A stretch of 7,585 nt of DNA from Lachnospiraceae bacterium UBA3866 (GTDB lineage: Bacteria > Bacillota > Clostridia > Lachnospirales > Lachnospiraceae): contig DGGU01000017.1 of assembly GCA_002392345.1 (NCBI GenBank), positions 1 through 7,585 of the forward strand, given 5' to 3'. Below, one piece after another: positions 1 through 6,739 of the stretch. Every line of letters begins with the position of its first letter. The stretch's first letter is position 1. Below the pieces are notes generated by a model. The model had not been told where the DNA came from, ran no database searches, and saw only the letters and a list, made by a program, of their open reading frames with translations. Position numbers and translations under genes: made by a program.

Positions 1-1786
1 TCTTCTTAGCAAATGCATAACTTCCAGCTGCCTTTCCCGCCATGACATAAGTCATAGGATGTATATCTTTAATAGTGCCATTCTTTAAGCCATTATATGT
101 ATTTAAAATCTTAAACATGAAAAGTAGCTGTCTCTTGTAAGCATGGATTCTCTTAACCTGCACATCAAATATTGAATTAGGATCTACATCTATGCCATTA
201 TGTTCTTTTATGTATTTTGCAAGATTGATTTTATTTTGATATTTTACTTTTGAAAGGTCATTGAGTACTACACTGTTATCCTTAAACTCCATGAGTTTTT
301 CAAGTTGCATTGCATCTCGCTTAAAGTCAGACCCTATAACTCCATTAAGGAGATTTGTTAGACTCTCATTGGCCGAAAGTAGAAATCTTCTGTGGCTTAT
401 ACCATTGGTCTTATTACAAAATTTATCTGGCATCAATTTATAAAGGTCTTTCAAAGTTTCTTTCTTTATAATCTCAGAGTGGATGCTTGCAACACCATTG
501 ACATGATGACTACAGATAACTGATAGCACTGGCATATTGACCATGCCTTCATAAAGTATAGAGTTATTGACTGTCCTTGGCACCTGATGTCCTGCTTCAG
601 TATCAAGTTTCTCAAAGAATCTTCTATTGATCTCATCGATAATCATGTAGATTCTTGGAACTACTCTTTGCATAAGATCTATAGGCCACTTCTCAAGTGC
701 TTCTGGCATGACAGTGTGGTTGGTGTAAGCTATAGTCTTAGTTGTTATCTCATAAGCTTTATCCCAAGGCACATCATGGTCATCCACAAGTACTCTCATG
801 AGTTCTGGTATACACATAGTAGGATGAGTATCATTGATGTGGATTGCAACTTTCTCTGGGAATAGATCCCAACTATTCTCACCATAACCTTTTATAAATC
901 TTCTAACTATATCTTGAATGCCAGCAGACACAAGGACATACTCTTGTTCAAGTCTAAGTCTCTTTCCAACTGCATTTCTATCATCTGGATAAAGTATAGT
1001 TGTTATAGCTTCTATCTCATTTCTATGTTTTACAGCCTTAGAGTAATCACCATTATTAAATGCATCAAGGTCGAATTTCTCATCCTTTGGAGTAGCATAC
1101 CAGAGACGAAGAGTATTGACATGATCAACTCCATAACCAACTATAGGTATATCATAAGGAACTGCTCTTACTTCTCTATAATCTCTATAATGAAATTTGA
1201 AATTACCATCAACCCATTCTCTGTCAACTATACCACCAAGCTTCACCATCTGTACTCTATCACTTCTTCTATCTTCCCATGGGTATGCATCAAGTAGCCA
1301 ATTATCAGGGAGCTCTATCTGCTCACCATCTACAATCTTCTGTCTAAAAAGTCCAAATCTATATCTAAGTCCCATACCCATCGCATTGATACCAAGTGAT
1401 GCGAGCGAGTCCATGAAACAAGCTGCAAGTCTGCCAAGTCCACCATTGCCAAGGCCAGGATCTGCTTCTTGCTCTAAAACCTCGTCAAGATTAAATCCAA
1501 GCTGATGCAAACCATCGCGGACTTTATCAAGAATACCAAAATTGACAAGATATTCTTTGAGTAGCCTTCCAATCAAAAATTCCATAGAGAAATAATATAT
1601 CTCTTTATCCTTTCTCTCAAAGCTTTCTTTGACATCTTCTGATCTTTTCCTTCTTGAAACTGAGATCAACATCTGGCAAAGTGCTTCATAAGCCTCTCTT
1701 ATAGAGAGAGTTTCTGCCTCTTTACCATGTACTCTTCTAGCATATTCCTTAAAGTCTTCTACAAAGTTTTTGTCTTTCATATCCAT
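1..1786 (-). CDS. glgP: Glycogen/starch/maltodextrin phosphorylase, C-terminal part beyond the window
   Basis: The enzyme cleaves alpha-1,4-glucan ends with phosphate to give glucose-1-phosphate in the cytoplasm (GT35 family, PLP-dependent). The frame stays open from the ATG at 1786 to the left edge, giving about 595 residues; family members are usually about 800, so roughly 200 residues are missing. Recognisable family blocks are YYFSMEFLIGRLL (about residues 64-76), EADPGLGNGGLGRLAACF (from residue 107), HINDTHPTMCIPEL, TNHTVMPEALEKWP (about 350-363), KTNGISHRRFL (about 456-466) and FDVQVKRIHAYKRQLL (about 539-554). The block that carries the PLP lysine (EASGTGNMK-like) should lie just beyond the edge and cannot be checked. 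I chose the ATG at 1786 because AGAGG lies 9 nt upstream; a second in-frame ATG at 1780 would be 15 nt away. The gene follows glgB by 35 bp and probably shares its transcript. The family is clear; the preferred glucan substrate is not. Confidence 0.96.
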   Translation of the reverse strand, partial: MDMKDKNFVEDFKEYARRVHGKEAETLSIREAYEALCQMLISVSRRKRSEDVKESFERKDKEIYYFSMEFLIGRLLKEYLVNFGILDKVRDGLHQLGFNLDEVLEQEADPGLGNGGLGRLAACFMDSLASLGINAMGMGLRYRFGLFRQKIVDGEQIELPDNWLLDAYPWEDRRSDRVQMVKLGGIVDREWVDGNFKFHYRDYREVRAVPYDIPIVGYGVDHVNTLRLWYATPKDEKFDLDAFNNGDYSKAVKHRNEIEAITTILYPDDRNAVGKRLRLEQEYVLVSAGIQDIVRRFIKGYGENSWDLFPEKVAIHINDTHPTMCIPELMRVLVDDHDVPWDKAYEITTKTIAYTNHTVMPEALEKWPIDLMQRVVPRIYMIIDEINRRFFEKLDTEAGHQVPRTVNNSILYEGMVNMPVLSVICSHHVNGVASIHSEIIKKETLKDLYKLMPDKFCNKTNGISHRRFLLSANESLTNLLNGVIGSDFKRDAMQLEKLMEFKDNSVVLNDLSKVKYQNKINLAKYIKEHNGIDVDPNSIFDVQVKRIHAYKRQLLFMFKILNTYNGLKNGTIKDIHPMTYVMAGKAAGSYAFAKK

Positions 1787-1821
1787 TGGTTCTTACCTCT
1801 TTTTAGGCTCTCGCCTTTACT

Positions 1822-3873
1822 TTACTTTAATTTAAGTATCACAGCTGATAATTTTGGTAGTTTAATCTCTATGTAATTCTCACGACCATGAATTTTTGGT
1901 GCGGGCTCACAGTGGAAAATAGTCCACTGGACTGTTTTCCCCCTACGTGTGGCTTCGTCCTTACGTGTGGTTTCACCATCGGGCTCGCACAGCTCGCCCC
2001 TACGTGTGGCTTCGTCTTCAGCAACATTTTTACTTACTATTATTTCTTCATTGATACAAGTTCCTGTACCACCCCATTTTAAGTCGTTTGAATTTATAAT
2101 CTCTTCGTATTTCCCAGGAATATTTACTCCAAGTTTAAATTTTTCAATTTCATCTTTTCCAAAATTAAGTATTACTATACATCTATCTTTTGGATCAAGC
2201 GCTATACGTTCATAGATAAATATGTGTTGCTTAGCATTGCCTGCATCTATCCAATCAAAGCCTTCCCAGACTCTCATATCTTTTTCATAAAATGCCTTCT
2301 CTTTGAGATAGAGATTATTAAGATATTTTACAAATTCATGATGTTTCTTATGCTTTTCGTTATTAAGCAGAAACCATTCAAGTGATTCATAAAATCTCCA
2401 CTCTATAAACTCAGGAATTTCATTGCCCATGAAATTAAGTTTTGCACCTGTGCGCGTTAGTTGATATGCAAGAAGAACTTTCACCTGTGCAAATTTCTCA
2501 TCGTAATCTCCTGGCATCTTATTGATGATAGAAGCTTTGCCATGTACGACTTCGTCATGGCTAAGTGATAATATATAATTTTCTGCCTCTGCATAAGACA
2601 TAGAAAAAGTGAACATGTTATGATTTTGCTCTCTATAAGGAAAATCAGATCTAAGATAATTTAAAGTGTCATGCATCCAACCCATATCCCACTTGTAATG
2701 GAAACCAAGTCCTCCTATATCGGCAGGCTTAGTTACATTTGGCCAAGCTGTAGATTCTTCTGCTATTGTTATGACGCCTTTATATTTCTCGCCGATAAGT
2801 TTATTGAGATTTTGTATAAATGATATAGCTTCGAGATTGCCTTCATCGCCGTATTTGTTAAATACTTTTTCGTTTGGATTATCTACACCATAATTTAGAT
2901 ATAACATACTTGATACTCCATCAAAGCGAATGCCATCGACATGGAACTTATCAAGTAAAAAGAAAGCAGATGAATTAAGGAAGGAAAGCACTTCTTTTTT
3001 ATTGTAGTTAAATGTCATCGTGCCCCAATGCTTATGCTCTTTGCCATCATAGACTCTGCCACCATCAAAGAACCTAAGTCCATGTTCATCCATGCAGAAG
3101 TGTCCAGGTACCCAATCAAGTATGACTGAAATCCCTGCCTTGTGGCTCTCATTTACAAAATACATAAAATCATGTGGTATGCCATAACGAGATGTAATCG
3201 CAAAATAGCCTGTGGTCTGATATCCCCAAGAACCATCATAAGGATGCTCATTTAATGGCATAATCTCTATATGAGTGTAACCCATCACTTTGACATATGG
3301 GATAAGTTTTTCTGCAAGTTCTCTATAAGTAAGAAAATCTGCAGCTGGCACATCATCAGGCTTGTCTCTCCAGATGTCAGTGCCTCTCTGCATAAATGAA
3401 CCAAAATGCACTTCGTATATATTTTTTGGCTTATTAAAATGATCGGCTTTACTTCTTTCTTTGATAAATGCATCGTCGGTCCACTGGAATGGTTCTTCTA
3501 TATCATAGACTTTAGAAGCAGTGCCAGGACGAACCTCAGCATGGAATGCATATGGATCAGCTTTATAGATATCTCTATATTCGCTTGTAGTTATGAGGTA
3601 TTTATACATATCATATTGCTTTAGACCTTCTATGAAAACTATAAAGCAACCAGTATCATCTATCTTTGTCATCTCACATTTTTCTGTCTTCTTCCACTCG
3701 TTAAACTCTCCCACTACGAAAACTTTAACTGCATTTGGAGCATAGACAAGAAAGCGAACTCCATCTTTTCCTTCATGCTTAATGAAATGGGCACCAAAAA
3801 TGTTGTAAGACTCATAGTCAAGTCCATTGTTGAAAAGATAAAGCTGTTCTTTTGAAATGCCATATAATTCCAT
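1822..3873 (-). CDS. glgB: 1,4-alpha-glucan branching enzyme with an in-frame repeat insertion
   Basis: The enzyme cuts alpha-1,4-glucan chains and re-attaches them as alpha-1,6 branches during glycogen synthesis. The 683 residues contain an N-terminal CBM48-like beta domain (about 24-115), a GH13 barrel (about 150-530) and a C-terminal beta domain. GH13 signatures are DWVPGHF (253-259), GIRFDGVSSMLY with presumed nucleophile D318, AEEST with presumed acid/base E372, and LSHDEVVHGK with D440. The AEEST...GGLGFHYKWDMGWMHDTL stretch matches bacterial GlgB (GH13_9-like) rather than the eukaryotic form. The residue after the nucleophile is Gly where Ala is usual. Residues about 620-659 (DEATRRG...CEPDG...DEATRRG...HCEPAP) are foreign to the family and come from a palindromic repeat; without them the protein would be about 643 residues, a normal size. 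The reading frame resumes with GRENYIEIKLPKLSAVILKLK, a typical GlgB tail. GAGG lies 5 nt before the ATG. The gene starts 18 bp after the preceding gene and is followed by glgP. Confidence 0.97.
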   Translation of the reverse strand: MELYGISKEQLYLFNNGLDYESYNIFGAHFIKHEGKDGVRFLVYAPNAVKVFVVGEFNEWKKTEKCEMTKIDDTGCFIVFIEGLKQYDMYKYLITTSEYRDIYKADPYAFHAEVRPGTASKVYDIEEPFQWTDDAFIKERSKADHFNKPKNIYEVHFGSFMQRGTDIWRDKPDDVPAADFLTYRELAEKLIPYVKVMGYTHIEIMPLNEHPYDGSWGYQTTGYFAITSRYGIPHDFMYFVNESHKAGISVILDWVPGHFCMDEHGLRFFDGGRVYDGKEHKHWGTMTFNYNKKEVLSFLNSSAFFLLDKFHVDGIRFDGVSSMLYLNYGVDNPNEKVFNKYGDEGNLEAISFIQNLNKLIGEKYKGVITIAEESTAWPNVTKPADIGGLGFHYKWDMGWMHDTLNYLRSDFPYREQNHNMFTFSMSYAEAENYILSLSHDEVVHGKASIINKMPGDYDEKFAQVKVLLAYQLTRTGAKLNFMGNEIPEFIEWRFYESLEWFLLNNEKHKKHHEFVKYLNNLYLKEKAFYEKDMRVWEGFDWIDAGNAKQHIFIYERIALDPKDRCIVILNFGKDEIEKFKLGVNIPGKYEEIINSNDLKWGGTGTCINEEIIVSKNVAEDEATRRGELCEPDGETTRKDEATRRGKTVQWTIFHCEPAPKIHGRENYIEIKLPKLSAVILKLK
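1902..2016 (-). repeat. Two-unit palindromic repeat element inside glgB, read in frame
   Basis: A GC-rich island in an AT-rich gene. An identical 20-bp sequence (minus strand GACGAAGCCACACGTAGGGG) occurs at 1997-2016 and 1940-1959, exactly 57 bp (19 codons) apart. A degenerate third copy (GGTGAAACCACACGTAAG) lies between them. Each unit then has a self-complementary core and ends in GAGCCCG (1980-1986 and 1902-1908). The second core is long: 1914-1926 pairs with 1928-1940 around C1927, 12 of 13 positions. The first core is shorter and imperfect (GGGCGAGC TGT GCGAGCCC). All spacings are multiples of three, so DEATRRG and CEP recur in the protein. From memory, palindromes of the GTAGGGGCGA...GCCCG type recur in clostridial genomes; this was not checked here. 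The exact ends of the element are uncertain by about 10 bp. Confidence 0.85.
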
Positions 3874-3891
3874 AACTACCTCGTCTTAGAT

Positions 3892-5001
3892 CTATCTCAT
3901 CATAATATTGGTATAACCATATCTTATCTTTAAAAACCCATACTTTAGAAAATCATCATAGTAATTTTCCATATAGTTTTCTAGGTATCCATCCTTCAGA
4001 CTCTCATTGACACGATACAATGTCGTTATTGGATGAACTTTAGGATCATTATTTATAAATGCATGATTGATGATATCGTCATCATCTTTAACTTCAATTC
4101 CTGCATCAACCACTATATTAGTAAAATCATAATTCTCGTCATAGTGATAATAAATATCCGCAAGTGCAGCATAGTTAGCTTCAGAAACCACATACACTTT
4201 ATCAGTAATATCAAGTGCCATAAAACGATTGAGGACGCTATTATCTGCAACTTTTCTTTCAAAATAATTGATGTAAAGTCTTCTTGCATCATTATACTTT
4301 TTGAAACTTATATCAAGTTCTATAGTCTCTGCTGAAAACTCTTCTCTGATCAATATCATCCTGTCAAGTAGATAGGGAAGACCGTTTTGAAGTTTAATCA
4401 CGTCAACATATACTTCTTTAATATTATTGTCATATAGTGTATCTGTTCTTATCTTAAAGATAGCAAGCTCTGGTTTAGTGTCATTATCAAAATCTTCTAT
4501 ATAGTAACCTATGATGCCATTGTAGATACTTTTCTCTGTGTGACCATCGGTGTAGATATAATTTTCTTCATGATATTTTGTAAGATCCCCTGTCAAAGCC
4601 AGATCTGCATTATAATAATTAATTAGTATCTGCTTATCAACTTCATTAAACGTTGTAGTCGTCTTATCACTATACACTTCGTGATAGTAACTATTATAAT
4701 GTTGAAGGTCGAGAGGAGTTAGGTTCTTCATGGCATTTAAAATCTTAAGTTGTTCCTCTATTGATGTCGTATCTACATAATAACCAGGATTAACGATTGG
4801 GTTTTTTAAACTTTCGAGATACCGCTCATATTGTTCAAATATGTTTATATTAGGCGTCTCACTTACAACGGGCGCATTTGCATAAGTTAACATACCCATA
4901 TCGATATATGAAATCGAAAAAACGCAAAACAAAAACACTAAAAATGCCTTGTCGCACATTTTCTTTAACACCAAAACTAATTTGCCAATCGACAAATTCA
5001 T
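3892..5001 (-). CDS. Exported protein of unknown function with a calcium-loop-like motif
   Basis: I do not recognise this 369-residue protein. Its N-terminus has basic residues, then a hydrophobic stretch (AFLVFLFCVFSISYIDMGMLTY, about 19-40) followed by ANA (41-43), which looks like a signal peptidase I site, so it is probably secreted. The mature part is rich in Tyr, Asn and Asp. YYIEDFDNDTKPELAIFKI (about 167-184) has acidic residues at 170, 172, 174 and 178, in the pattern of the DxDxDG-type calcium loops common in exported clostridial proteins; it lacks the usual Gly. The start is uncertain. The ATG at 5001 has no ribosome binding site and would lie almost at the predicted transcription start. 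Met15 (codon 4959-4957) gives a more normal 29-residue signal peptide and has a weak GGTG 9 nt upstream. The gene heads the glgB-glgP cluster (18-bp gap), but nothing in it shows a link to glycogen. Confidence 0.8.
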   Translation of the reverse strand: MNLSIGKLVLVLKKMCDKAFLVFLFCVFSISYIDMGMLTYANAPVVSETPNINIFEQYERYLESLKNPIVNPGYYVDTTSIEEQLKILNAMKNLTPLDLQHYNSYYHEVYSDKTTTTFNEVDKQILINYYNADLALTGDLTKYHEENYIYTDGHTEKSIYNGIIGYYIEDFDNDTKPELAIFKIRTDTLYDNNIKEVYVDVIKLQNGLPYLLDRMILIREEFSAETIELDISFKKYNDARRLYINYFERKVADNSVLNRFMALDITDKVYVVSEANYAALADIYYHYDENYDFTNIVVDAGIEVKDDDDIINHAFINNDPKVHPITTLYRVNESLKDGYLENYMENYYDDFLKYGFLKIRYGYTNIMMR

Positions 5002-5010
5002 ATATGTTAT

Positions 5011-5039
5011 ATTTTAACAAAATTTACCTATATTTACAA
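5011..5039 (-). promoter_or_regulatory. Predicted sigma-A-type promoter for the exported protein-glgB-glgP cluster
   Basis: On the minus strand, TTGTAA (5039-5034) and TAAAAT (5016-5011) are separated by 17 bp. The site lies between the rnhA terminator and the exported-protein gene, where a promoter is needed. Transcription would begin near 5004, which argues for translation from Met15 (4959) rather than the ATG at 5001. The region is very AT-rich, so chance matches are possible. Confidence 0.5.
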
Positions 5040-5040
5040 T

Positions 5041-5068
5041 AAAAAAAGCGCTCGTATAACTCGCGCTT
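5041..5068 (-). terminator. Rho-independent terminator after rnhA
   Basis: On the minus strand AAGCGC (5068-5063) pairs with GCGCTT (5051-5046). The interior can continue through two G/A mismatches to a GT/AC pair, and the hairpin runs into seven T residues (5047-5041). It begins 10 bp after the rnhA stop codon and fits the end of the mscL-cdd-rnhA transcript. Confidence 0.85.
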
Positions 5069-5078
5069 ATAGGGTTTT

Positions 5079-5537
5079 CTATGCGAGCCTTTTTTCCTTT
5101 ATCGCCTCATTCGCAAGTGCATCACACCGCTCATTTTCTACATTATCAGCATGTCCCTTAACCCAGACAAATTTTATCTTATGAATCTTAGTTAAGTCTA
5201 TAAGCCTTTCCCAAAGATCTATATTCTTAACTTCTGTCGTCTTGCCTCTTCTAAAATCAGTATCAATCCACTCACTTATCCAATCCTGATTAAATGCATC
5301 GACAAGATATTTTGAATCAGATGTAAGAGTCACTTCACACGGCTCTTTAAGTTTTTCAAGTGCAACTATGGCCGACAAAAGCTCCATCTTATTATTGGTA
5401 GTTGATTCAAATGCTTCCTTCAACTCAAGTCTCTTTTCAATACCACTTTTATCTACATACTTTATAACTGCACCATATCCACCAGGGCCAGGATTACCTT
5501 TAGATGCACCATCAGTCCATATATCTACATGCTTCAT
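5079..5537 (-). CDS. rnhA: Ribonuclease HI
   Basis: The enzyme degrades the RNA strand of RNA-DNA hybrids (R-loops, primers) in the cytoplasm, using two metal ions. The 152 residues match the usual bacterial RNase HI length of about 150-160. The start has the typical block IWTDGASKGNPGPGGYGAVI. The four carboxylates are D9 (TDGA), E52 (NNKMELLSAI), D74 (TSDSKYLV) and D139 (CDALANEA), with the catalytic-loop histidine H129 in VKGHA. The basic region WISEWIDTDFRRGKTTEVKN corresponds to the handle region of E. coli-type enzymes. The ATG at 5537 lies 4 bp after the cdd stop. An AAGGAG sequence (5556-5551), inside the end of cdd, is 13 nt upstream, a long spacing that suggests translational coupling. 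A hairpin terminator follows directly, so this is the last gene of the mscL-cdd-rnhA unit. Confidence 0.97.
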   Translation of the reverse strand: MKHVDIWTDGASKGNPGPGGYGAVIKYVDKSGIEKRLELKEAFESTTNNKMELLSAIVALEKLKEPCEVTLTSDSKYLVDAFNQDWISEWIDTDFRRGKTTEVKNIDLWERLIDLTKIHKIKFVWVKGHADNVENERCDALANEAIKEKRLA

Positions 5538-5541
5538 CTAT

Positions 5542-5970
5542 CTATCTAAACTCCTTAAGCTTAAATCTAAAAGGTATAATTTCGTCAAGCGTATATATCT
5601 TAACATCTTCTATCTCACTTCCTTTAACTTTAGGAAGAATTATTTTAAAATCATCATCACAGAACTCAGCCATAACTTGTCTGCACACTCCACAAGGTGA
5701 AGCATATTTTAAATCAGTAGCGCCATCATCTCCAGCTACTACTGCTATAGCTTCAAAGTCTCTCTCGCCATTCTTAACTGCATCAAAGAAGGCTACTCTC
5801 TCTGCACATGCTGTTGGACTATAGGCACCGTTCTCTATATTACAGCCAAGATACACTTTGCCATTTCTACAAAGAAGGGCTGCTCCAACTTTATAATTTG
5901 AATATGGTGTGTAGGCATTAAGTCGTATCTTTAATGCCTCATCAATTAATTTTTTATATTTTTCATCCAT
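5542..5970 (-). CDS. cdd: Cytidine deaminase
   Basis: The enzyme deaminates cytidine and deoxycytidine to uridine and deoxyuridine in pyrimidine salvage. The 142 residues match the short, homotetrameric zinc-dependent class. The zinc and catalytic motifs are TACAERVAFFDAV, with C55 and proton-shuttling E57, and PCGVCRQVMAEF, with C93 and C96. The substrate-binding block GCNIENGAYSPT (42-53) and the N-terminal AYTPYSNYKVGAAL are also typical. The start at 5970 has AAGGAG 7 nt upstream. The gene follows mscL by 29 bp, and that gap holds a ten-base all-GC stretch (5984-5993). It precedes rnhA by 4 bp. All three are probably on one transcript. Function and start are both clear. Confidence 0.97.
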   Translation of the reverse strand: MDEKYKKLIDEALKIRLNAYTPYSNYKVGAALLCRNGKVYLGCNIENGAYSPTACAERVAFFDAVKNGERDFEAIAVVAGDDGATDLKYASPCGVCRQVMAEFCDDDFKIILPKVKGSEIEDVKIYTLDEIIPFRFKLKEFR

Positions 5971-5999
5971 AATGTAACTCCTTCGGGCGCCCCATGTGA

Positions 6000-6428
6000 T
6001 TATTTCTTTCTTATTTCTTCTAAGATATTAGCGAGCAACTCCTTCTCAGTTGGGCCTTCGGCTTTAGCTTCCGCCTCTTCTTTCTTAATTAACTTCTCGC
6101 TTGCAATATTGATAGCCTTCACTACCATGAATATTATAAATGCTATGATAATAAAATCAATTATCGTAGATATGAATGTACCTATACCTATATTGACTGG
6201 CTCACTTATCACCTCACCAAGTTCATTATACTTCGCCTCTTGTATACAAATGTTAAGCTTACTAAGATCAACCCCACCAGTAAATTTCCCAACGATAGGC
6301 ATGATGACGTCATTTACAAGGCTTGTAGTAATCTTACCAAATGCTGTGGCCATAACTACACCGATAGCCATATCAAGTACATTGCCTCTCATGATAAATG
6401 TTTTAAATTCATCAATAATTTTTTTCAT
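6000..6428 (-). CDS. mscL: Large-conductance mechanosensitive channel MscL
   Basis: A pentameric inner-membrane emergency valve that opens under membrane tension during osmotic downshock. The 142 residues are normal for the family. The N-terminal amphipathic helix and TM1 hold the hallmark FKTFIMRGNVLDMAIGVVMATAFGKITTSLVNDVIMPIVG (about 8-47). The periplasmic loop runs from about 48 to 80. TM2 is GTFISTIIDFIIIAFIIFMVVKAIN (about 83-107). A charged Lys/Glu-rich linker and a C-terminal helix, TEKELLANILEEIRKK (127-142), correspond to the family's cytoplasmic bundle. The ATG at 6428 has AGGAG 7 nt upstream. A predicted promoter lies about 200 bp upstream (6624-6652), and the long leader between contains a repeat hairpin. 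It is the first gene of a probable mscL-cdd-rnhA operon, although the three functions are unrelated. Confidence 0.97.
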   Translation of the reverse strand: MKKIIDEFKTFIMRGNVLDMAIGVVMATAFGKITTSLVNDVIMPIVGKFTGGVDLSKLNICIQEAKYNELGEVISEPVNIGIGTFISTIIDFIIIAFIIFMVVKAINIASEKLIKKEEAEAKAEGPTEKELLANILEEIRKK

Positions 6429-6467
6429 AATCGTTCTCCTATGATCTATAAAATCTAATTAGCGATT

Positions 6468-6533
6468 CCTGGGAGTCTTAAAGGAATAGCTGAAAAGCTT
6501 GCTTTTCAAGCTATGACGACAAGGCTCCCTAGG
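6468..6533. repeat. Structured hairpin repeat, copy 1 (in the mscL leader)
   Basis: Plus-strand layout: outer arm CCTGGGAG (6468-6475), ten unpaired bases TCTTAAAGGA (6476-6485), inner arm ATAGCTGAAAAGC (6486-6498), TT, inner arm GCTTTTCAAGCTAT (6501-6514, A6508 bulged), ten unpaired bases GACGACAAGG (6515-6524), outer arm CTCCCTAGG (6525-6533, T6530 bulged). This is the same plan as copy 2 at 6788-6851 in the opposite orientation. It lies in the predicted mscL leader, 40-105 nt before the start codon. Confidence 0.75.
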
Positions 6534-6548
6534 GGATGAAAAGATAGT

Positions 6549-6572
6549 TACTATATTTTTTTACATATAGTA
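6549..6572. repeat. Small hairpin in the mscL leader
   Basis: TACTATAT (6549-6556) and ATATAGTA (6565-6572) are perfect inverted repeats with an 8-base loop. GTTACTAT (6547-6554) can instead pair with ATAGTAAC (6590-6597), so two mutually exclusive foldings are possible. The stem is A/T-rich and has no known family signature. A regulatory role is speculation. Confidence 0.4.
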
Positions 6573-6623
6573 CCCTCTAAAGATATTGCATAGTAACGTG
6601 ATACAATTCCCTTCCTTATATAA

Positions 6624-6652
6624 ATATTATCATAAAATATATAGTAAATCAA
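6624..6652 (-). promoter_or_regulatory. Predicted sigma-A-type promoter for mscL-cdd-rnhA
   Basis: On the minus strand, TTGATT (6652-6647) and TAATAT (6629-6624) are separated by 17 bp. It sits just downstream of the 6686-6718 terminator and upstream of mscL. Transcription would start near 6617, leaving a leader of about 190 nt. The surrounding sequence is AT-rich, which lowers confidence. Confidence 0.5.
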
Positions 6653-6685
6653 ATATCAGATCAATAGTCATGGTTTTCTTGCAAT

Positions 6686-6718
6686 AAAAAATCCCCAGAT
6701 GATTCTTGGGGATTTTTT
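6686..6718 (-). terminator. Strong rho-independent terminator, symmetric
   Basis: AAAAAATCCCCA (6686-6697) pairs perfectly with TGGGGATTTTTT (6707-6718) around a 9-base loop, and both strands end in a T tract. It could work in either direction. All neighbouring genes are on the minus strand, so its likely job is to end the transcript of the exported repeat protein upstream. Confidence 0.92.
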
Positions 6719-6739
6719 ATAAATAATTTTTAGGGGGAT

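Noticed and set aside
914..1297. Plus-strand open frame of 127 codons opposite glgP
   Set aside because: It lies wholly within the antisense of a well-conserved phosphorylase frame, has no ribosome binding site and has biased, low-complexity composition.
1902..2016. CRISPR-like array (20-bp direct repeats with spacing)
   Set aside because: There are only two exact copies, inside an open coding frame, with cores that are palindromic rather than unique spacers.
1822..2016. glgB disrupted or frameshifted by the insertion
   Set aside because: The frame is open through the repeat and resumes with a normal GlgB C-terminus, so the gene is intact.
1888..2215. Two plus-strand open frames over the glgB repeat, one with repeated PTCGF/LTCGF
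   Set aside because: They are antisense readings of the palindromic repeat and the glgB tail; the Cys repeats simply mirror the DEATRRG-coding DNA.
5368..5824. Overlapping plus-strand frames opposite cdd and rnhA
   Set aside because: Both opposite-strand genes keep full catalytic motifs, and the plus frames show no family signature or start signals.
6429..6617. Known riboswitch (for example a c-di-AMP type) upstream of mscL
   Set aside because: I could not match the conserved blocks of a known class, and part of the structure is a repeat also found behind another gene.
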